45,989 nt of DNA from Spirochaetia bacterium (lineage in GTDB: Bacteria > Spirochaetota > UBA4802 > UBA5550). Below the pieces are notes generated by a model. That model had not been told where the DNA came from and did no database searches. It worked only from the letters and a program-made list of their open reading frames with translations. A program made the translations under genes and the position numbers. The stretch covers positions 1 through 45,989 of the forward strand of contig VFJS01000012.1 of the NCBI GenBank assembly GCA_009885955.1. Direction: 5' to 3'. Positions 7,419-15,419 of this stretch are shown here, one piece after another (the first letter of the stretch is position 1; every line of letters begins with the position of its first letter).

Positions 7419-7805
7419 TTATTCAACAACTGTTCCAGTGATTATATAATGCTCAATTTTATTCAATTTTTTTGTCAAATAACTTTTCGCTCGTTCATCA
7501 TCATAGGGGCCAGCATCTCTCTCGCCCGTTATCATAAGAATGAACTTTATTTTATCATTTCCAAGTTCTCTTATTATGAATATGGAATGCTCTCCAGTAG
7601 AATCTTTTATTGCCAATACATGGTCGTTTTGGGTTAAAAATGAATATCCATAAAATTGAGCCAGGTAACTATGAGCTCGGCTCCAGGATACGGCATTATC
7701 CTTTGATGGTATTAGAAATTCACTTTTTACCCTCATCGCTGATGTGCAGCTAAAAGCAGATAAAACTACAATACAAATTAGGATTTTATTAATTGATTTC
7801 ATCAC
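7419..7805 (-). CDS. Small lipoprotein, unknown function
   Basis: This 128-residue protein has an N-terminal signal peptide, ILICIVVLSAFSC, ending in a lipobox with Cys at about residue 20. The mature part is a compact alpha/beta domain that I do not recognise. It lies 8 bases before the second lipoprotein gene, and the two are probably co-transcribed. Either of the two leading Met codons could be the start. Likely lysogenic cargo acting at the envelope. Confidence 0.6.
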   Translation of the reverse strand: MMKSINKILICIVVLSAFSCTSAMRVKSEFLIPSKDNAVSWSRAHSYLAQFYGYSFLTQNDHVLAIKDSTGEHSIFIIRELGNDKIKFILMITGERDAGPYDDERAKSYLTKKLNKIEHYIITGTVVE

Positions 7806-7852
7806 TCATCCGCCGTCAATATCTCAGTAAACGCATTCAAATACTTCAATCA

Positions 7853-8758
7853 TTATTCCACCAGTGCGTCCCAGAAATCCACTTCATGGGCAATGATTAT
7901 TTTGTGTCCATTTATTCTTAAATCACGGGCCTTTTCAACTTTTCTCCCATAACAGGAAAAGACCCAGAAGGGACTGGATTCCGCACCTACTATTAAATAA
8001 TCAGTGTTCAGGATAACTGTATCCTGGTAGGCTCCGCCCTTTTGCTTTATAATATCAGCAATCTCATTCCTTTTGGCTCTTTTTGAGTTACCAGTAAAGC
8101 AAAATAATTTATGATGAAAAATTATTTCCGGATCGACCGAGCAAATACCAGGAAGTGTTATTTCATTCTTTAAAAATTTAATTTCATCTGTATTTATGGA
8201 AATTGTATTGGTTAAATCAATAAAATCGCTGAAAAAAACTTTAAAAAATTTTTCATCCTCTTCTGCCAGTTTTTTTTGATTAATGGTTGTTATAACTTTA
8301 CTGCAAATTTCATCGTATGGATAATAATTTTTAAGATGTTCATTCTCCATGAGCCATTGCTGTAATGATTGGATCTCTTCATACGCAATTTTATTATCAG
8401 CAAGGATCCCATGGAAATATCCATGAAGTCGCTGAAGGTCTGATGTAATGGTATTAAAATATTTATTTTTTGTGTTTATATTTCCGCAAAGCCAAATCAA
8501 ATCATCATATTCTTCCCCGGTTACTATGTTATCTTGCACTATTGCAGATATTGATACGATGAGTTCATTAATAAAAGGAACATCAATGAAATTATTATAT
8601 TTTTTACACCAGTTTTTAAGTTCATCAACTTCTTCTGATACGATTTTTTTATCAGCCTGAATGCCTTTGAGTAATCCTTCAAGAATATGTACTGCTTTAT
8701 CTGATTCATTGGAAAAAGAAAATTTTCTGATATCATTATTTCTTTCTTCGTTCATCAT
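7853..8758 (-). CDS. BRCT-domain protein with a helical N-terminal region
   Basis: The C-terminal part (about 212-300 of 301 residues) is a BRCT domain: HHKLFCFTGNSKRAKRNEIA, IKQKGGAYQDTVILNTDYLIVG, and a terminal tryptophan region EVDFWDAL. This matches the phosphopeptide- or DNA-end-binding domain found in NAD-dependent DNA ligase. The N-terminal two thirds contain two similar helical stretches, DNIVTGEEYDDLIWLC and DNKIAYEEIQSLQQWL, reminiscent of a TerB-type helical fold. Its start overlaps the repressor stop, so it is co-expressed with the immunity gene in the lysogen. The role is unknown. Confidence 0.78.
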   Translation of the reverse strand: MMNEERNNDIRKFSFSNESDKAVHILEGLLKGIQADKKIVSEEVDELKNWCKKYNNFIDVPFINELIVSISAIVQDNIVTGEEYDDLIWLCGNINTKNKYFNTITSDLQRLHGYFHGILADNKIAYEEIQSLQQWLMENEHLKNYYPYDEICSKVITTINQKKLAEEDEKFFKVFFSDFIDLTNTISINTDEIKFLKNEITLPGICSVDPEIIFHHKLFCFTGNSKRAKRNEIADIIKQKGGAYQDTVILNTDYLIVGAESSPFWVFSCYGRKVEKARDLRINGHKIIIAHEVDFWDALVE

Positions 8759-9087
8759 TCATCCGCCATCAGTATTTCAGTAAATGCATTCAAATACTTC
8801 AACTGCTTTTTCTCTGGTAACTGGTTAAACAATTCCAGAAACGTGAGCTGCTGGGGTTGTATCCAGGAGGGCATGTAATTTTTGAGTTCTTCAGGATCCT
8901 CAATGAAAAATTCCCAAACTTTTATATTCAGAGCATTACATATTTTTTCAATTGCATCAAGTGGAGGATAAGAAGATTTTTCCCAAAAGGAAATATTGCC
9001 TTGATTTGTATTTATTTTATCAGCAAGGTCTTTTTGATAAAGCCCGGCATTTTCACGAATTGATTTTAATTTTATTCCGTAATTCAT
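8755..9087 (-). CDS. XRE-family phage repressor
   Basis: A 110-residue protein with an N-terminal helix-turn-helix of the Cro/CI type: GIKLKSIRENAGLYQKDLAD followed by INTNQGNISFWEKSSYPP. The C-terminal 40 residues are a short helical, probably dimerising segment; no peptidase domain is present, so it would not self-cleave as lambda CI does. It is divergent from the early genes, and the 190-base gap between carries a promoter and an inverted repeat. It is the best candidate for the lysogeny repressor. Confidence 0.8.
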   Translation of the reverse strand: MNYGIKLKSIRENAGLYQKDLADKINTNQGNISFWEKSSYPPLDAIEKICNALNIKVWEFFIEDPEELKNYMPSWIQPQQLTFLELFNQLPEKKQLKYLNAFTEILMADE

Positions 9088-9191
9088 TTACTCTTTTAAT
9101 AAAAACACCCTGAAATTACTCTTCTTGCTATTTTAATATACTAAAAATCGGTATATGAAAACAAAAAAATTTAATTTTTTGGTTTTTTTTC

Positions 9192-9221
9192 TTGACAATA
9201 CTAAAATATTTTGTTTATATG
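9192..9221 (+). promoter_or_regulatory. Rightward early promoter (PR-like)
   Basis: TTGACA (9192-9197) is followed by TATATG (9216-9221) with an 18-base spacer. It faces the early genes and is overlapped by the left arm of the inverted repeat at 9204-9249. Confidence 0.55.
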
Positions 9222-9249
9222 TGACATATTAACGATAAACAAAATATTT
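9204..9249. promoter_or_regulatory. Candidate immunity operator, 15-bp inverted repeat
   Basis: AAATATTTTGTTTAT at 9204-9218 is perfectly complementary to 9235-9249. The arms are 16 bases apart; the left arm covers the promoter spacer and -10 region and the right arm lies just downstream. This is the expected place for repressor binding in a repressor/early-gene divergon. ATACTAAAA also occurs twice (9138 and 9198). Confidence 0.6.
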
Positions 9250-9279
9250 AGATATAAAATAGAATGGTTTGATAGATAA

Positions 9280-9462
9280 ATGATTCACGATCCTCAAAAA
9301 ATAGTCCCCATGTCCCTGAAAGTTCCTTTGGGGTTACGTTTAAAGTTTAAGACAATTTGCGCATCCCGTGGTGTTGATATGCAGGACGTGGCAAAGCGTT
9401 TGATTACTGATTTCATCGAAAAGGAAAACGGCGAAAATTGCAAGCCGGAAAATCATGAATAA
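9280..9462 (+). CDS. Ribbon-helix-helix-like small protein
   Basis: The 60-residue product has SLKVPLGLRLKFKTICASRGVDMQDVAKRLITDFIEKE, a strand followed by two helices in the ribbon-helix-helix pattern of MetJ/Arc-like DNA-binding proteins. It is the first early gene after the probable PR promoter, where phages often place a Cro-like or early regulator. The next gene overlaps its end by 8 bases. The ATG at 9280 has only a weak ribosome binding site; the in-frame ATG at 9310 is a possible alternative. Confidence 0.6.
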   Translation: MIHDPQKIVPMSLKVPLGLRLKFKTICASRGVDMQDVAKRLITDFIEKENGENCKPENHE

Positions 9463-9718
9463 TCAAAAACCAAAAGTCAATAAGACATCTGACGTCAATC
9501 CCTCGGATTTCAGCAATGAGGACCGGTTCAATATGGCCCATACCATGGCCAAGTATATTGATTGGTGCCAGCGCATGCAGGACAAGTACCCGCAAAAATT
9601 CAAAAAGATCGGAATATATCGCCCTCTGGATAGAGCCATGAGGACTGAATTTAAGATAAGAGAACACCGCAGGGGCGGTGAATTTGAAGATCATGTCAAT
9701 GAGTATGAATTCAAATGA
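9455..9718 (+). CDS. Early phage protein, unknown
   Basis: 87 residues, rich in Lys, Arg and Asp, with a central helical stretch, NMAHTMAKYIDWCQRMQDKY. I do not recognise a family. It overlaps the genes on both sides by 4-8 bases, so translation of the early block is coupled. Confidence 0.6.
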   Translation: MNNQKPKVNKTSDVNPSDFSNEDRFNMAHTMAKYIDWCQRMQDKYPQKFKKIGIYRPLDRAMRTEFKIREHRRGGEFEDHVNEYEFK

Positions 9719-9996
9719 GATCAACTGCGACAAAAATACATAGTGAATGCCCAGCTGTACCCAGGGAGCCCTCTGACCGGGATAAAATCAATCAGCTGGT
9801 CAGGGATTACTCCAGGAACCACAGGATCGCCTATGCCCTGGCCTGGAATGCATTGTATAAAACAGTCTCTCAGCGGCTCGGCGAGAGTTTTACTTATAAA
9901 GCATCTATGCATAAAATGCAGCCGTTAGATTACCTGGAGAGCCGGGGGCTCATGGGATATGTGCTCGCGGTTGCTGTAGAACTTTTTGAGGAATAG
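9715..9996 (+). CDS. Early phage protein resembling an antirepressor C-terminal (ORF6C/P22AR-type) domain
   Basis: A 93-residue protein with INQLVRDYSRNHRIAYALAWNALYKTVSQR and a C-terminal PLDYLESRGLMGYVL helix. This helical arrangement resembles the C-terminal domain of phage antirepressors, here without the N-terminal Bro/AntA part. The similarity is from memory of the pattern and not a scored match. It starts on an ATGA overlap with the preceding gene. Confidence 0.5.
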   Translation: MRSTATKIHSECPAVPREPSDRDKINQLVRDYSRNHRIAYALAWNALYKTVSQRLGESFTYKASMHKMQPLDYLESRGLMGYVLAVAVELFEE

Positions 9997-10012
9997 GGGG
10001 GATTGAATAGCA

Positions 10013-10285
10013 ATGATTTACCAGCATCCATTATTTTCAAAATCATCTATAAATGAGGCCAAAGCTTTTTTAATGAATAATAATGCTGAGCTTGAATCAT
10101 CAAAAACAAATCATTGGCTTGAAGATTCGAGTATGACCGTTAATTTATGGATTATAGCTGGAGACCGTTATCGCGAGCATGAATCAACTCCGATGAATTT
10201 CGAAATAGATTATTCTTTAGATAAAATTTGCAGGAACCATCACTGCGCTGGATGCAAGGGGTGTTATATAAAATATGACAATTAA
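10013..10285 (+). CDS. Early phage protein with a C-terminal Cys cluster
   Basis: 90 residues, unknown family. The C-terminus, ICRNHHCAGCKGCYIKY, has four Cys and two His in 14 residues, suggesting a small metal site. It overlaps the next gene by 11 bases. Confidence 0.55.
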   Translation: MIYQHPLFSKSSINEAKAFLMNNNAELESSKTNHWLEDSSMTVNLWIIAGDRYREHESTPMNFEIDYSLDKICRNHHCAGCKGCYIKYDN

Positions 10286-10589
10286 TATGACCACTAAAAA
10301 GCACTGCTCTATTAAGGCAAAAGAATCCATTCACACAGCACTGTGCGGCAGGATCGCCAGGGGATACGTAAGCCTTATTTTCACCGGCACCATGGACAGG
10401 GTTGAGTTCATGGGGGGGAATATTCAAATCGGATGGTATAGGTATCACGTTGATTACTGGCTGTCAAATCATGAGATACTTTTATCGAGCCTGGGATATG
10501 ATGCCAGGCAAATCAATGAGTATTACGATTACATCAAATTCTGCGCTGATAAATATGCAAGTGTCATGGGAAAGGTATGTGTCAATTAA
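10275..10589 (+). CDS. Early phage protein, unknown
   Basis: 104 residues with a mixed alpha/beta pattern (GYVSLIFTGTMDRVEFMGG, YHVDYWLSNHEILL). No family recognised. An in-frame ATG at 10287 is an alternative start. The coding sequence continues directly into the following small overlapping gene. Confidence 0.55.
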   Translation: MTINMTTKKHCSIKAKESIHTALCGRIARGYVSLIFTGTMDRVEFMGGNIQIGWYRYHVDYWLSNHEILLSSLGYDARQINEYYDYIKFCADKYASVMGKVCVN

Positions 10590-10735
10590 CGAATGAGGAG
10601 TGGGGCCTTGTGCTGGTGCCCGATAAAAATATCAATTACCAGGTATCGGATAAGGAGGATGATAAAACTCTCCTCCGGCTGATACCCATTGGAATTATCA
10701 ATTATCCAGGAGATGAACTTGAAAAAAATTACTGA
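10577..10735 (+). CDS. Small early protein, 52 residues
   Basis: An open frame from ATG 10577 to TGA 10733-10735, beginning MCQLTNEEWGLVLVPD and ending GDELEKNY. It overlaps the preceding gene by 13 bases and covers an otherwise unexplained gap. It fits the compact early layout, but no homologue is recognised. Confidence 0.45.
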   Translation: MCQLTNEEWGLVLVPDKNINYQVSDKEDDKTLLRLIPIGIINYPGDELEKNY

Positions 10736-11000
10736 AATGCAGGCGAGAATCATGCTCCTGGATGTATGCAAAGTTGTGAGTGGTGTAGATTCCGATAAAT
10801 TTGATGCCATAATAAAGAAATGGAAGGACGAGGGGTGCATTGAGCCTGGCGCTCATGAGCTTGCCAGGGAGTTTGTCCAGGAACTTAAAGATAAGGCCTC
10901 AGCAGATGCCAGGATGGACTCTGGAGAGGTGCTGGGCTCTCTCAGGATGATATCAGAGCATTATGAGAAAGCCATCATGGATATGCATATGTTACTATAA
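10713..11000 (+). CDS. Early phage protein, helical, unknown
   Basis: About 95 residues, almost all helical: ITEMQARIMLLDVCKVV, FDAIIKKWKDEGC, ELAREFVQELKDKAS. The start is uncertain: ATG 10713 follows AGGAG with no spacing, TTG 10689 and ATG 10737 are alternatives. The stop overlaps the next ATG by one base. Confidence 0.5.
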   Translation: MNLKKITEMQARIMLLDVCKVVSGVDSDKFDAIIKKWKDEGCIEPGAHELAREFVQELKDKASADARMDSGEVLGSLRMISEHYEKAIMDMHMLL

Positions 11001-11143
11001 TGGCTGTCATACGGATTACATATCACTGCAAACGTTGCGGGATTTGTTATAAGACAATAATGTCCGATACCCGGAAGAAGTCAGAATCTGTTACCGAGGG
11101 ATATTGCAGAGAGTGCGGGTTGTCGTTAAAGGGGAGCAGTTAA
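11000..11143 (+). CDS. Small zinc-ribbon protein, 47 residues
   Basis: MAVIRITYHCKRCGICYK and GYCRECGLSLKG give two CxxC knuckles about 25 residues apart, a zinc-ribbon arrangement. The ATG overlaps the preceding TAA. Such small ribbons are common among phage early genes; the target is unknown. Confidence 0.6.
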   Translation: MAVIRITYHCKRCGICYKTIMSDTRKKSESVTEGYCRECGLSLKGSS

Positions 11144-11144
11144 A

Positions 11145-11369
11145 ATGGAAAACCGTAAGGTTCCATGTGATATATACAGCCGGGTTGTTGGTTATTACAG
11201 GCCCGTTGCTTACTGGAATACAGGGAAAAGGGAAGAGTTCAGGAATAGGAAAGTTTTTGATATGGGTAAAATAGATTTGAGTGATATTATTCGAGAAACT
11301 CCTTCTAACTTATTGAATCCGTTAGTAAGCTATCAAGGTCCAGTGCTGAAAGCGGATTTATTTTTTTAA
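11145..11369 (+). CDS. Small early protein, unknown
   Basis: 74 residues starting MENRKVPCDIYSRVVGYYRP, a short motif seen in some phage proteins that resemble the N-terminus of anaerobic ribonucleotide reductase-associated peptides (CDIYSRVVGYYRPV.YWN.GK). The C-terminal part is unrelated to that motif. It starts one base after the preceding stop. The functional link is weak. Confidence 0.5.
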   Translation: MENRKVPCDIYSRVVGYYRPVAYWNTGKREEFRNRKVFDMGKIDLSDIIRETPSNLLNPLVSYQGPVLKADLFF

Positions 11370-11384
11370 ATTTGGAATTTTGAA

Positions 11385-11582
11385 ATGGATGTAATTCAAA
11401 TTGTAAAAGAATATTTAATATCTAAAAAGTATGACGGTCTATACTGCCATGATTGTTCATGTGATATTGAAGATTTATTTCCATGTACTGATTATTCAGG
11501 AGAATGTCGTCCAGGAATTAAAGTTCCATGTCCTGATGATTGCGGAGATCATGACTTTCATATTAAGGTAAGAGTAGAATGA
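11385..11582 (+). CDS. Small Cys-rich early protein
   Basis: 65 residues with seven Cys in the middle: LYCHDCSCDIEDLFPC, then GECRPGIKVPCPDDCGDHDFH. The pattern suggests one or two metal sites. I have an impression of similar short phage proteins carrying YC-x2-C-x-C, but no function is known. It is followed by an ATGA overlap. Confidence 0.6.
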   Translation: MDVIQIVKEYLISKKYDGLYCHDCSCDIEDLFPCTDYSGECRPGIKVPCPDDCGDHDFHIKVRVE

Positions 11583-11755
11583 CAATTGAAGGCTCTATAA
11601 AACGTTTAAGAAGCAAACTCACGGAATTGGAGGTCTTATTGTCCTTTTCCAATGACAGAAAGGCCATGGTCAAGACCGTTGCTGATATAAAAGAAATGAC
11701 TGATGATATGTCGCGTAAAATGAATAATTGTAAATGTGAGGAGGTGATTAAATGA
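11579..11755 (+). CDS. Small coiled-coil early protein, 58 residues
   Basis: The frame runs from an ATG overlapping the previous TGA to a TGA overlapping the ParB-like start (ATGA). The product is helical (IKRLRSKLTELEVLLSF, AMVKTVADIKEMTDDM) with a terminal CKCEEV. The double overlap supports that it is translated. Confidence 0.5.
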   Translation: MTIEGSIKRLRSKLTELEVLLSFSNDRKAMVKTVADIKEMTDDMSRKMNNCKCEEVIK

Positions 11756-12438
11756 AACTCGGAGAAATTATCCATGTTAAGGTCAGCAAATTAAAGCCGA
11801 ATGAGCATAATCAGAGATTTTTTAAAATCGAAACCGGCAGTTATTTTAAACAGCTTTCTGAGGATATTGAAAAGCGTGGAATACAGGTCCCGCTCATCGC
11901 TAAAAAGGACGGTACTCTCTTGGCAGGACATAACAGGCTGAAAGTAGCGAAATCCTTGGGAATTGAAGAAGTGCCGGTGCAGTATTTATCAGGCAAAATT
12001 ACTGAAAAAGTGGAACTTGAATATATCATCAAGGATAATCTTTTGCGCCGGCATCTGTCTCCAGAAGAGAGAAGGTCACTGTATACACAGATTCATAAAG
12101 ATTTGGAAGATAGGCTGATGATAAAAAACAACTCAGTTATGGGAGTGATTATCAAAAATATCTCCGAGCAAACAGGGATAAATCCTACAACCGTTAATTA
12201 TGACATCACCAAAATGAGAAGAGCAAAACAGAAAGAGCTCAATGAGCAGTCGGCAGTCCAGGTGACCAATGAGAAGGCAATAAGTGCATTCAAAAAAGCC
12301 GTAGGCGCCATGCTCAATGTGGCTATAATCGATAACATCGAAACCATTGAAGTATTCAACGGCCTGCTGGTTTTAGCATCGGAAAAAATCCAGTCATTAA
12401 AAGAAATGAGAAATGCAAAGGAAACTGTGAGGAAATAA
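11752..12438 (+). CDS. ParB/sulfiredoxin-domain protein
   Basis: The 228-residue protein opens with a ParB N-terminal domain: KLKPNEHNQRFF, LSEDIEKRGIQVPLIAKKDG, LLAGHNRLKVAKSLGIEEVPV. A helical DNA-binding-like middle follows (LRRHLSPEERRSL; EQTGINPTTVNYDITKMR, a plausible helix-turn-helix). No partner ParA is visible, so partitioning of a plasmid-like prophage is unlikely; it may regulate transcription or act in replication. AGGAGG lies just before the ATG. Confidence 0.8.
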   Translation: MKLGEIIHVKVSKLKPNEHNQRFFKIETGSYFKQLSEDIEKRGIQVPLIAKKDGTLLAGHNRLKVAKSLGIEEVPVQYLSGKITEKVELEYIIKDNLLRRHLSPEERRSLYTQIHKDLEDRLMIKNNSVMGVIIKNISEQTGINPTTVNYDITKMRRAKQKELNEQSAVQVTNEKAISAFKKAVGAMLNVAIIDNIETIEVFNGLLVLASEKIQSLKEMRNAKETVRK

Positions 12439-12638
12439 TGGCACAGTATCCTATATTTATTCCGTTCCCCACAAAGGAAGAAAAAGAGAAGGCACAGAAT
12501 ATGCTGGCTAACATCAAGAATAAAACAGGAGATAATTATTGCAGTATTTTTTTCAAGGCAATCGAGTCTTACTATGGGGAAATTAAGGGTATGAATGTTA
12601 AATCAGTTCGGGAGGATGTTTATGAAGTATACGATTGA
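12438..12638 (+). CDS. Small early protein, unknown
   Basis: 66 residues, MAQYPIFIPFPTKEEKEKA and a helical remainder. The start overlaps the ParB-like stop and the end overlaps the replication gene by 17 bases. No family recognised. Confidence 0.55.
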   Translation: MAQYPIFIPFPTKEEKEKAQNMLANIKNKTGDNYCSIFFKAIESYYGEIKGMNVKSVREDVYEVYD

Positions 12639-13566
12639 TGGGTTTCAGCAGGAGGAGTTGGTAAGGCTTGATTTGGATCTCGTTCATGCCCAGATGCTCC
12701 GCTGGTTTGTTGATTTTCAGAATACTGGAAAAATGAAAAGAGTCCATTTTAACGATAAAGATTACTACCTGGTCTCATACGATTATATCATCAAACAACT
12801 CCCTATTCTCAGAATAAATAACAAAATTGTTATCGCGAGAAGATTCAAAGAAATGTGCACTGCCGGGATTTTATCCAAGCATATTGAAAAGAATCATAAT
12901 GGCACTTATACCTTTTATCGCATTGTTGAGGAAAAATACATCAGACTCGTCACTATTCCGGATAAAGATGATGTGGAATATGCGGACGATTTTGAAAATG
13001 TTCATATTGAAATTGTTAATAAACAGGATGTCGAAATTTCTGAAAATGATGAAAAAAAGTCTGCACACAACTTTAAAGTAGATGCGGACACAACTTTAAA
13101 GTTGTCCGGCACTAAACTTAAAAGTATAACCAAAGACTCTTCTACCAAATATGATTATTCTATCAGTGATTCTATTAGTGAGAAAGCTGGTGATGATTTA
13201 CGTAAACTCCTGTTTGCAATATTCAGCTATGAGTATCCCAGGCTTTACCAGGAAGAAAAGATAATCTATAAGGGCAAAGAGGAGGGATGCATTAAAACAT
13301 TAGTAAAACTGGTCATTAAGCATTACTCTGATCATGAACGTGTTGATATCATAAACAGGAAATGCCTATTACTTCTTGAAATTGCCAAGCAGAAAGATAA
13401 ATACAGGGACTGGAGGTTTCTCCCGAGTGTGCTTTTGAACAAGTGGAATGACCTGGTTCCTGGATGTGTGAGAAAGAATACGGGGCCCGGAAGTATAACG
13501 AATCCGGCTGAAAGAGCAGCGATGTATGATGCTAAACTGAAAGAAATGCGCGGAGGCAAGGCATGA
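12622..13566 (+). CDS. Phage replisome organiser / replication initiator-like protein
   Basis: The N-terminal about 110 residues form a winged-helix pattern seen in phage replication initiators: DLVHAQMLRWFVDFQNTG, YLVSYDYIIKQLP, IARRFKEMCTAGIL, then a beta-wing YTFYRIVEE. A low-complexity linker carries a near-duplicate block, HNFKVDADTTLKL, and a C-terminal helical domain ends KWNDLVPGCVRKNTG. I start at ATG 12622 because GGAGG lies six bases before it. The following gene overlaps by 4 bases and is a likely helicase loader. Confidence 0.68.
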   Translation: MKYTIDGFQQEELVRLDLDLVHAQMLRWFVDFQNTGKMKRVHFNDKDYYLVSYDYIIKQLPILRINNKIVIARRFKEMCTAGILSKHIEKNHNGTYTFYRIVEEKYIRLVTIPDKDDVEYADDFENVHIEIVNKQDVEISENDEKKSAHNFKVDADTTLKLSGTKLKSITKDSSTKYDYSISDSISEKAGDDLRKLLFAIFSYEYPRLYQEEKIIYKGKEEGCIKTLVKLVIKHYSDHERVDIINRKCLLLLEIAKQKDKYRDWRFLPSVLLNKWNDLVPGCVRKNTGPGSITNPAERAAMYDAKLKEMRGGKA

Positions 13567-14216
13567 CACACGGCCAGTTTCTTATAGCCATTGAGGAATG
13601 GTATGGACAGTATACCAGCGATTTAAAGCGTGATACAGTCCTGGCATGGCTCAATGAGAATGTTAAGGAGCTGGTTCTGGAAAGTCTGTTTAAGCGGGTC
13701 ACTGCTGATTACAGCGAGCAATACAAGACCCCTCCAACTCAGTTCAATTTCAACCAGATAATCAACGGTGACAGGATTGAGGTCATGGCAGAGCGGGCCT
13801 TTGATAAGCTCAGGGGTATGTCTGCAATGGAGTCCTATATAATCGAGGATGTGAAGATACAGCAGGTTGTGGATAGCATGGGCGGGATCATTAAGTTTGT
13901 GGATCGCAAGGATGGCGATGATGCAGTATGGGTGCGCAAAGAGTTCGTCCAGAAGTACATGGAGGAGTGCAGGTATCCCAGGGAGATAGAGCGCCGGGTA
14001 ATGCTGGGGTACCGGGATAAGTCAAATATGTATGCAACGAGCGGTGCAGGGGTTGGATATTATGGCTATAAATACATAGGCAATGATAAGAACAGGGAAC
14101 AGATAATGCAGAGTGTCAAAGGATTAAACGTAGGGCATTCCATGATTGGATTGGTTGAGGATATGATGAGCAGGATGAAGGTTGATAACATTTTACAGAA
14201 AGTGGAGGCTGAATGA
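13563..14216 (+). CDS. Phage protein of the replication block, possible helicase loader
   Basis: The 217-residue protein begins TLAWLNENVKEL-like helices after MTHGQFLIAIEEWYGQY, a start pattern also seen in phage replicative helicase loaders and inspectors. No ATPase motif is visible. The C-terminal half has VWVRKEFVQKYMEECRYPREIERR. The role is inferred mostly from position directly after the initiator, with an ATGA overlap. Confidence 0.4.
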   Translation: MTHGQFLIAIEEWYGQYTSDLKRDTVLAWLNENVKELVLESLFKRVTADYSEQYKTPPTQFNFNQIINGDRIEVMAERAFDKLRGMSAMESYIIEDVKIQQVVDSMGGIIKFVDRKDGDDAVWVRKEFVQKYMEECRYPREIERRVMLGYRDKSNMYATSGAGVGYYGYKYIGNDKNREQIMQSVKGLNVGHSMIGLVEDMMSRMKVDNILQKVEAE

Positions 14217-14217
14217 T

Positions 14218-14634
14218 ATGTTACCAGAAATACATAACGGTATTTGTATTTCAAAAGATTCCCTCGGGGAAAAGTGTGATGGTTTTGCAAAGTCTGAAAT
14301 TTGCAATCAATGTAAATGTTATTGTGTAAAACAGGATAAGTTTATAGATGAACATCCTGCTTCTCCCTTGAAACAAATAGAAAAGGTATGTGAAAGCCTG
14401 CAGTTCTTCCTTGAGGAAAAGAATAACAGGTATGGCAATAGCGCGATCAACCCCGTCAATGTATTCAGTTCATTGAGTATCAACGATTCAATCAGCGTGC
14501 GCATAGATGATAAGATTTCAAGAATAAAGAACAGTGATAAGCTCAGGAAAAATGATGTGGTGGATCTCATGGGGTACCTTGCCCTGCTATGTATATCAGG
14601 GGGGTGGACTGACTTCAATGATTTGCTGGACTGA
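14218..14634 (+). CDS. Phage DUF6378-like protein
   Basis: The 138-residue protein has an N-terminal Cys-rich segment (KCDGFAKSEICNQCKCYC) and a C-terminal block typical of a phage domain of unknown function: LEEKNNRYGNSA, SVRIDDKISRIKNS, KNDVVDLMGYLALLCI. Proteins with this block are often placed with nucleotide-metabolism or DNA-modification genes. The start at 14218 has GGAGG nine bases upstream. Confidence 0.55.
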   Translation: MLPEIHNGICISKDSLGEKCDGFAKSEICNQCKCYCVKQDKFIDEHPASPLKQIEKVCESLQFFLEEKNNRYGNSAINPVNVFSSLSINDSISVRIDDKISRIKNSDKLRKNDVVDLMGYLALLCISGGWTDFNDLLD

Positions 14635-14783
14635 AAACATTATAATGAATGGTTATATTTCATCAGCTCGTGTGATTCAAGGTACTTCCAGAACCGCGGC
14701 ATGTGAGGGTTGCCAACAGCGCGGAAAACGGGCAGATAGAAATTTGGTATCTTAGTGAACAGGGGAACAGGTAGGGACAGACA

Positions 14784-15419
14784 GTGACAACGGACAAAGC
14801 AGCTGATAAGGGGAAAAAGCAGAAGGGCGAGCTCATGAGCCAGCGGCAATTTGCACGCTGCATGAACATGTCGCCGTCCTATATCAACAAGCTGATAAAG
14901 CAGGGAAAGATTCCGGTCCATGAAGGACGTCAGGTTGCCTATGAGGAAGCGGTCCGGGCCATGGAGTCTGTGAAAGAGCATACCAGGGAGTCCCAGAGAC
15001 AGCATGCCGAGAAGCTCCGGAAAAAGAAGAAGGGTGGGATTGTCGAGATTGAAGATTTCGGCATAAAGATAGATCTGAATGACATCGACTTCGGGGACCT
15101 GGACCTGAAGAGCATCGAGGAGATAGGCCAGAAAACACAGAGGGCCAAGCTCATCACCGAGGCATTGAAGGGGGCCCTGCTGAAGCTCCAGGCGGAAAAG
15201 GAAAAGGGGAATCTCATATCAATACAGGACGTGAAGGACATCAACGATAAGGTGGCCTCGGCAATTCGGGCAAAGATGCTGACGCTGCCGGTGAAGGTGG
15301 CGGCGAAGCTGGAAGGACTCACTGCAGCCGAAATCAAACATGAGCTTGAAAACGAAATCAATGAAGTACTGTCGGAGCTGAACCGGCTGGAATATAAGGG
15401 GAAAGGGAAAAGTGCATAA
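14784..15419 (+). CDS. Terminase small subunit (Nu1-like)
   Basis: The N-terminal part has a helix-turn-helix resembling Nu1/MerR-type excisionases: MSQRQFARCMNMSPSYINKLIKQG, then IPVHEGRQVAYEEAVRAM. A long helical region follows, including the probable oligomerisation segment ending ELNRLEYKG. At 211 residues it is close to lambda Nu1. It recognises the packaging site and activates the large subunit. The large subunit starts 8 bases before its stop. A cos-type site would be expected just upstream (14635-14783), but I cannot define one. Confidence 0.82.
   Translation: MTTDKAADKGKKQKGELMSQRQFARCMNMSPSYINKLIKQGKIPVHEGRQVAYEEAVRAMESVKEHTRESQRQHAEKLRKKKKGGIVEIEDFGIKIDLNDIDFGDLDLKSIEEIGQKTQRAKLITEALKGALLKLQAEKEKGNLISIQDVKDINDKVASAIRAKMLTLPVKVAAKLEGLTAAEIKHELENEINEVLSELNRLEYKGKGKSA

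Noticed and set aside
11752-12438. A plasmid-type partition system for a phage-plasmid.
   Set aside because: No ParA is present, no parS-like array was seen, and integration at tRNA-His is clear.
14642-14755. A 36-codon frame before the small terminase.
   Set aside because: No clear ribosome binding site or recognisable features; the gap may instead hold packaging sequences.
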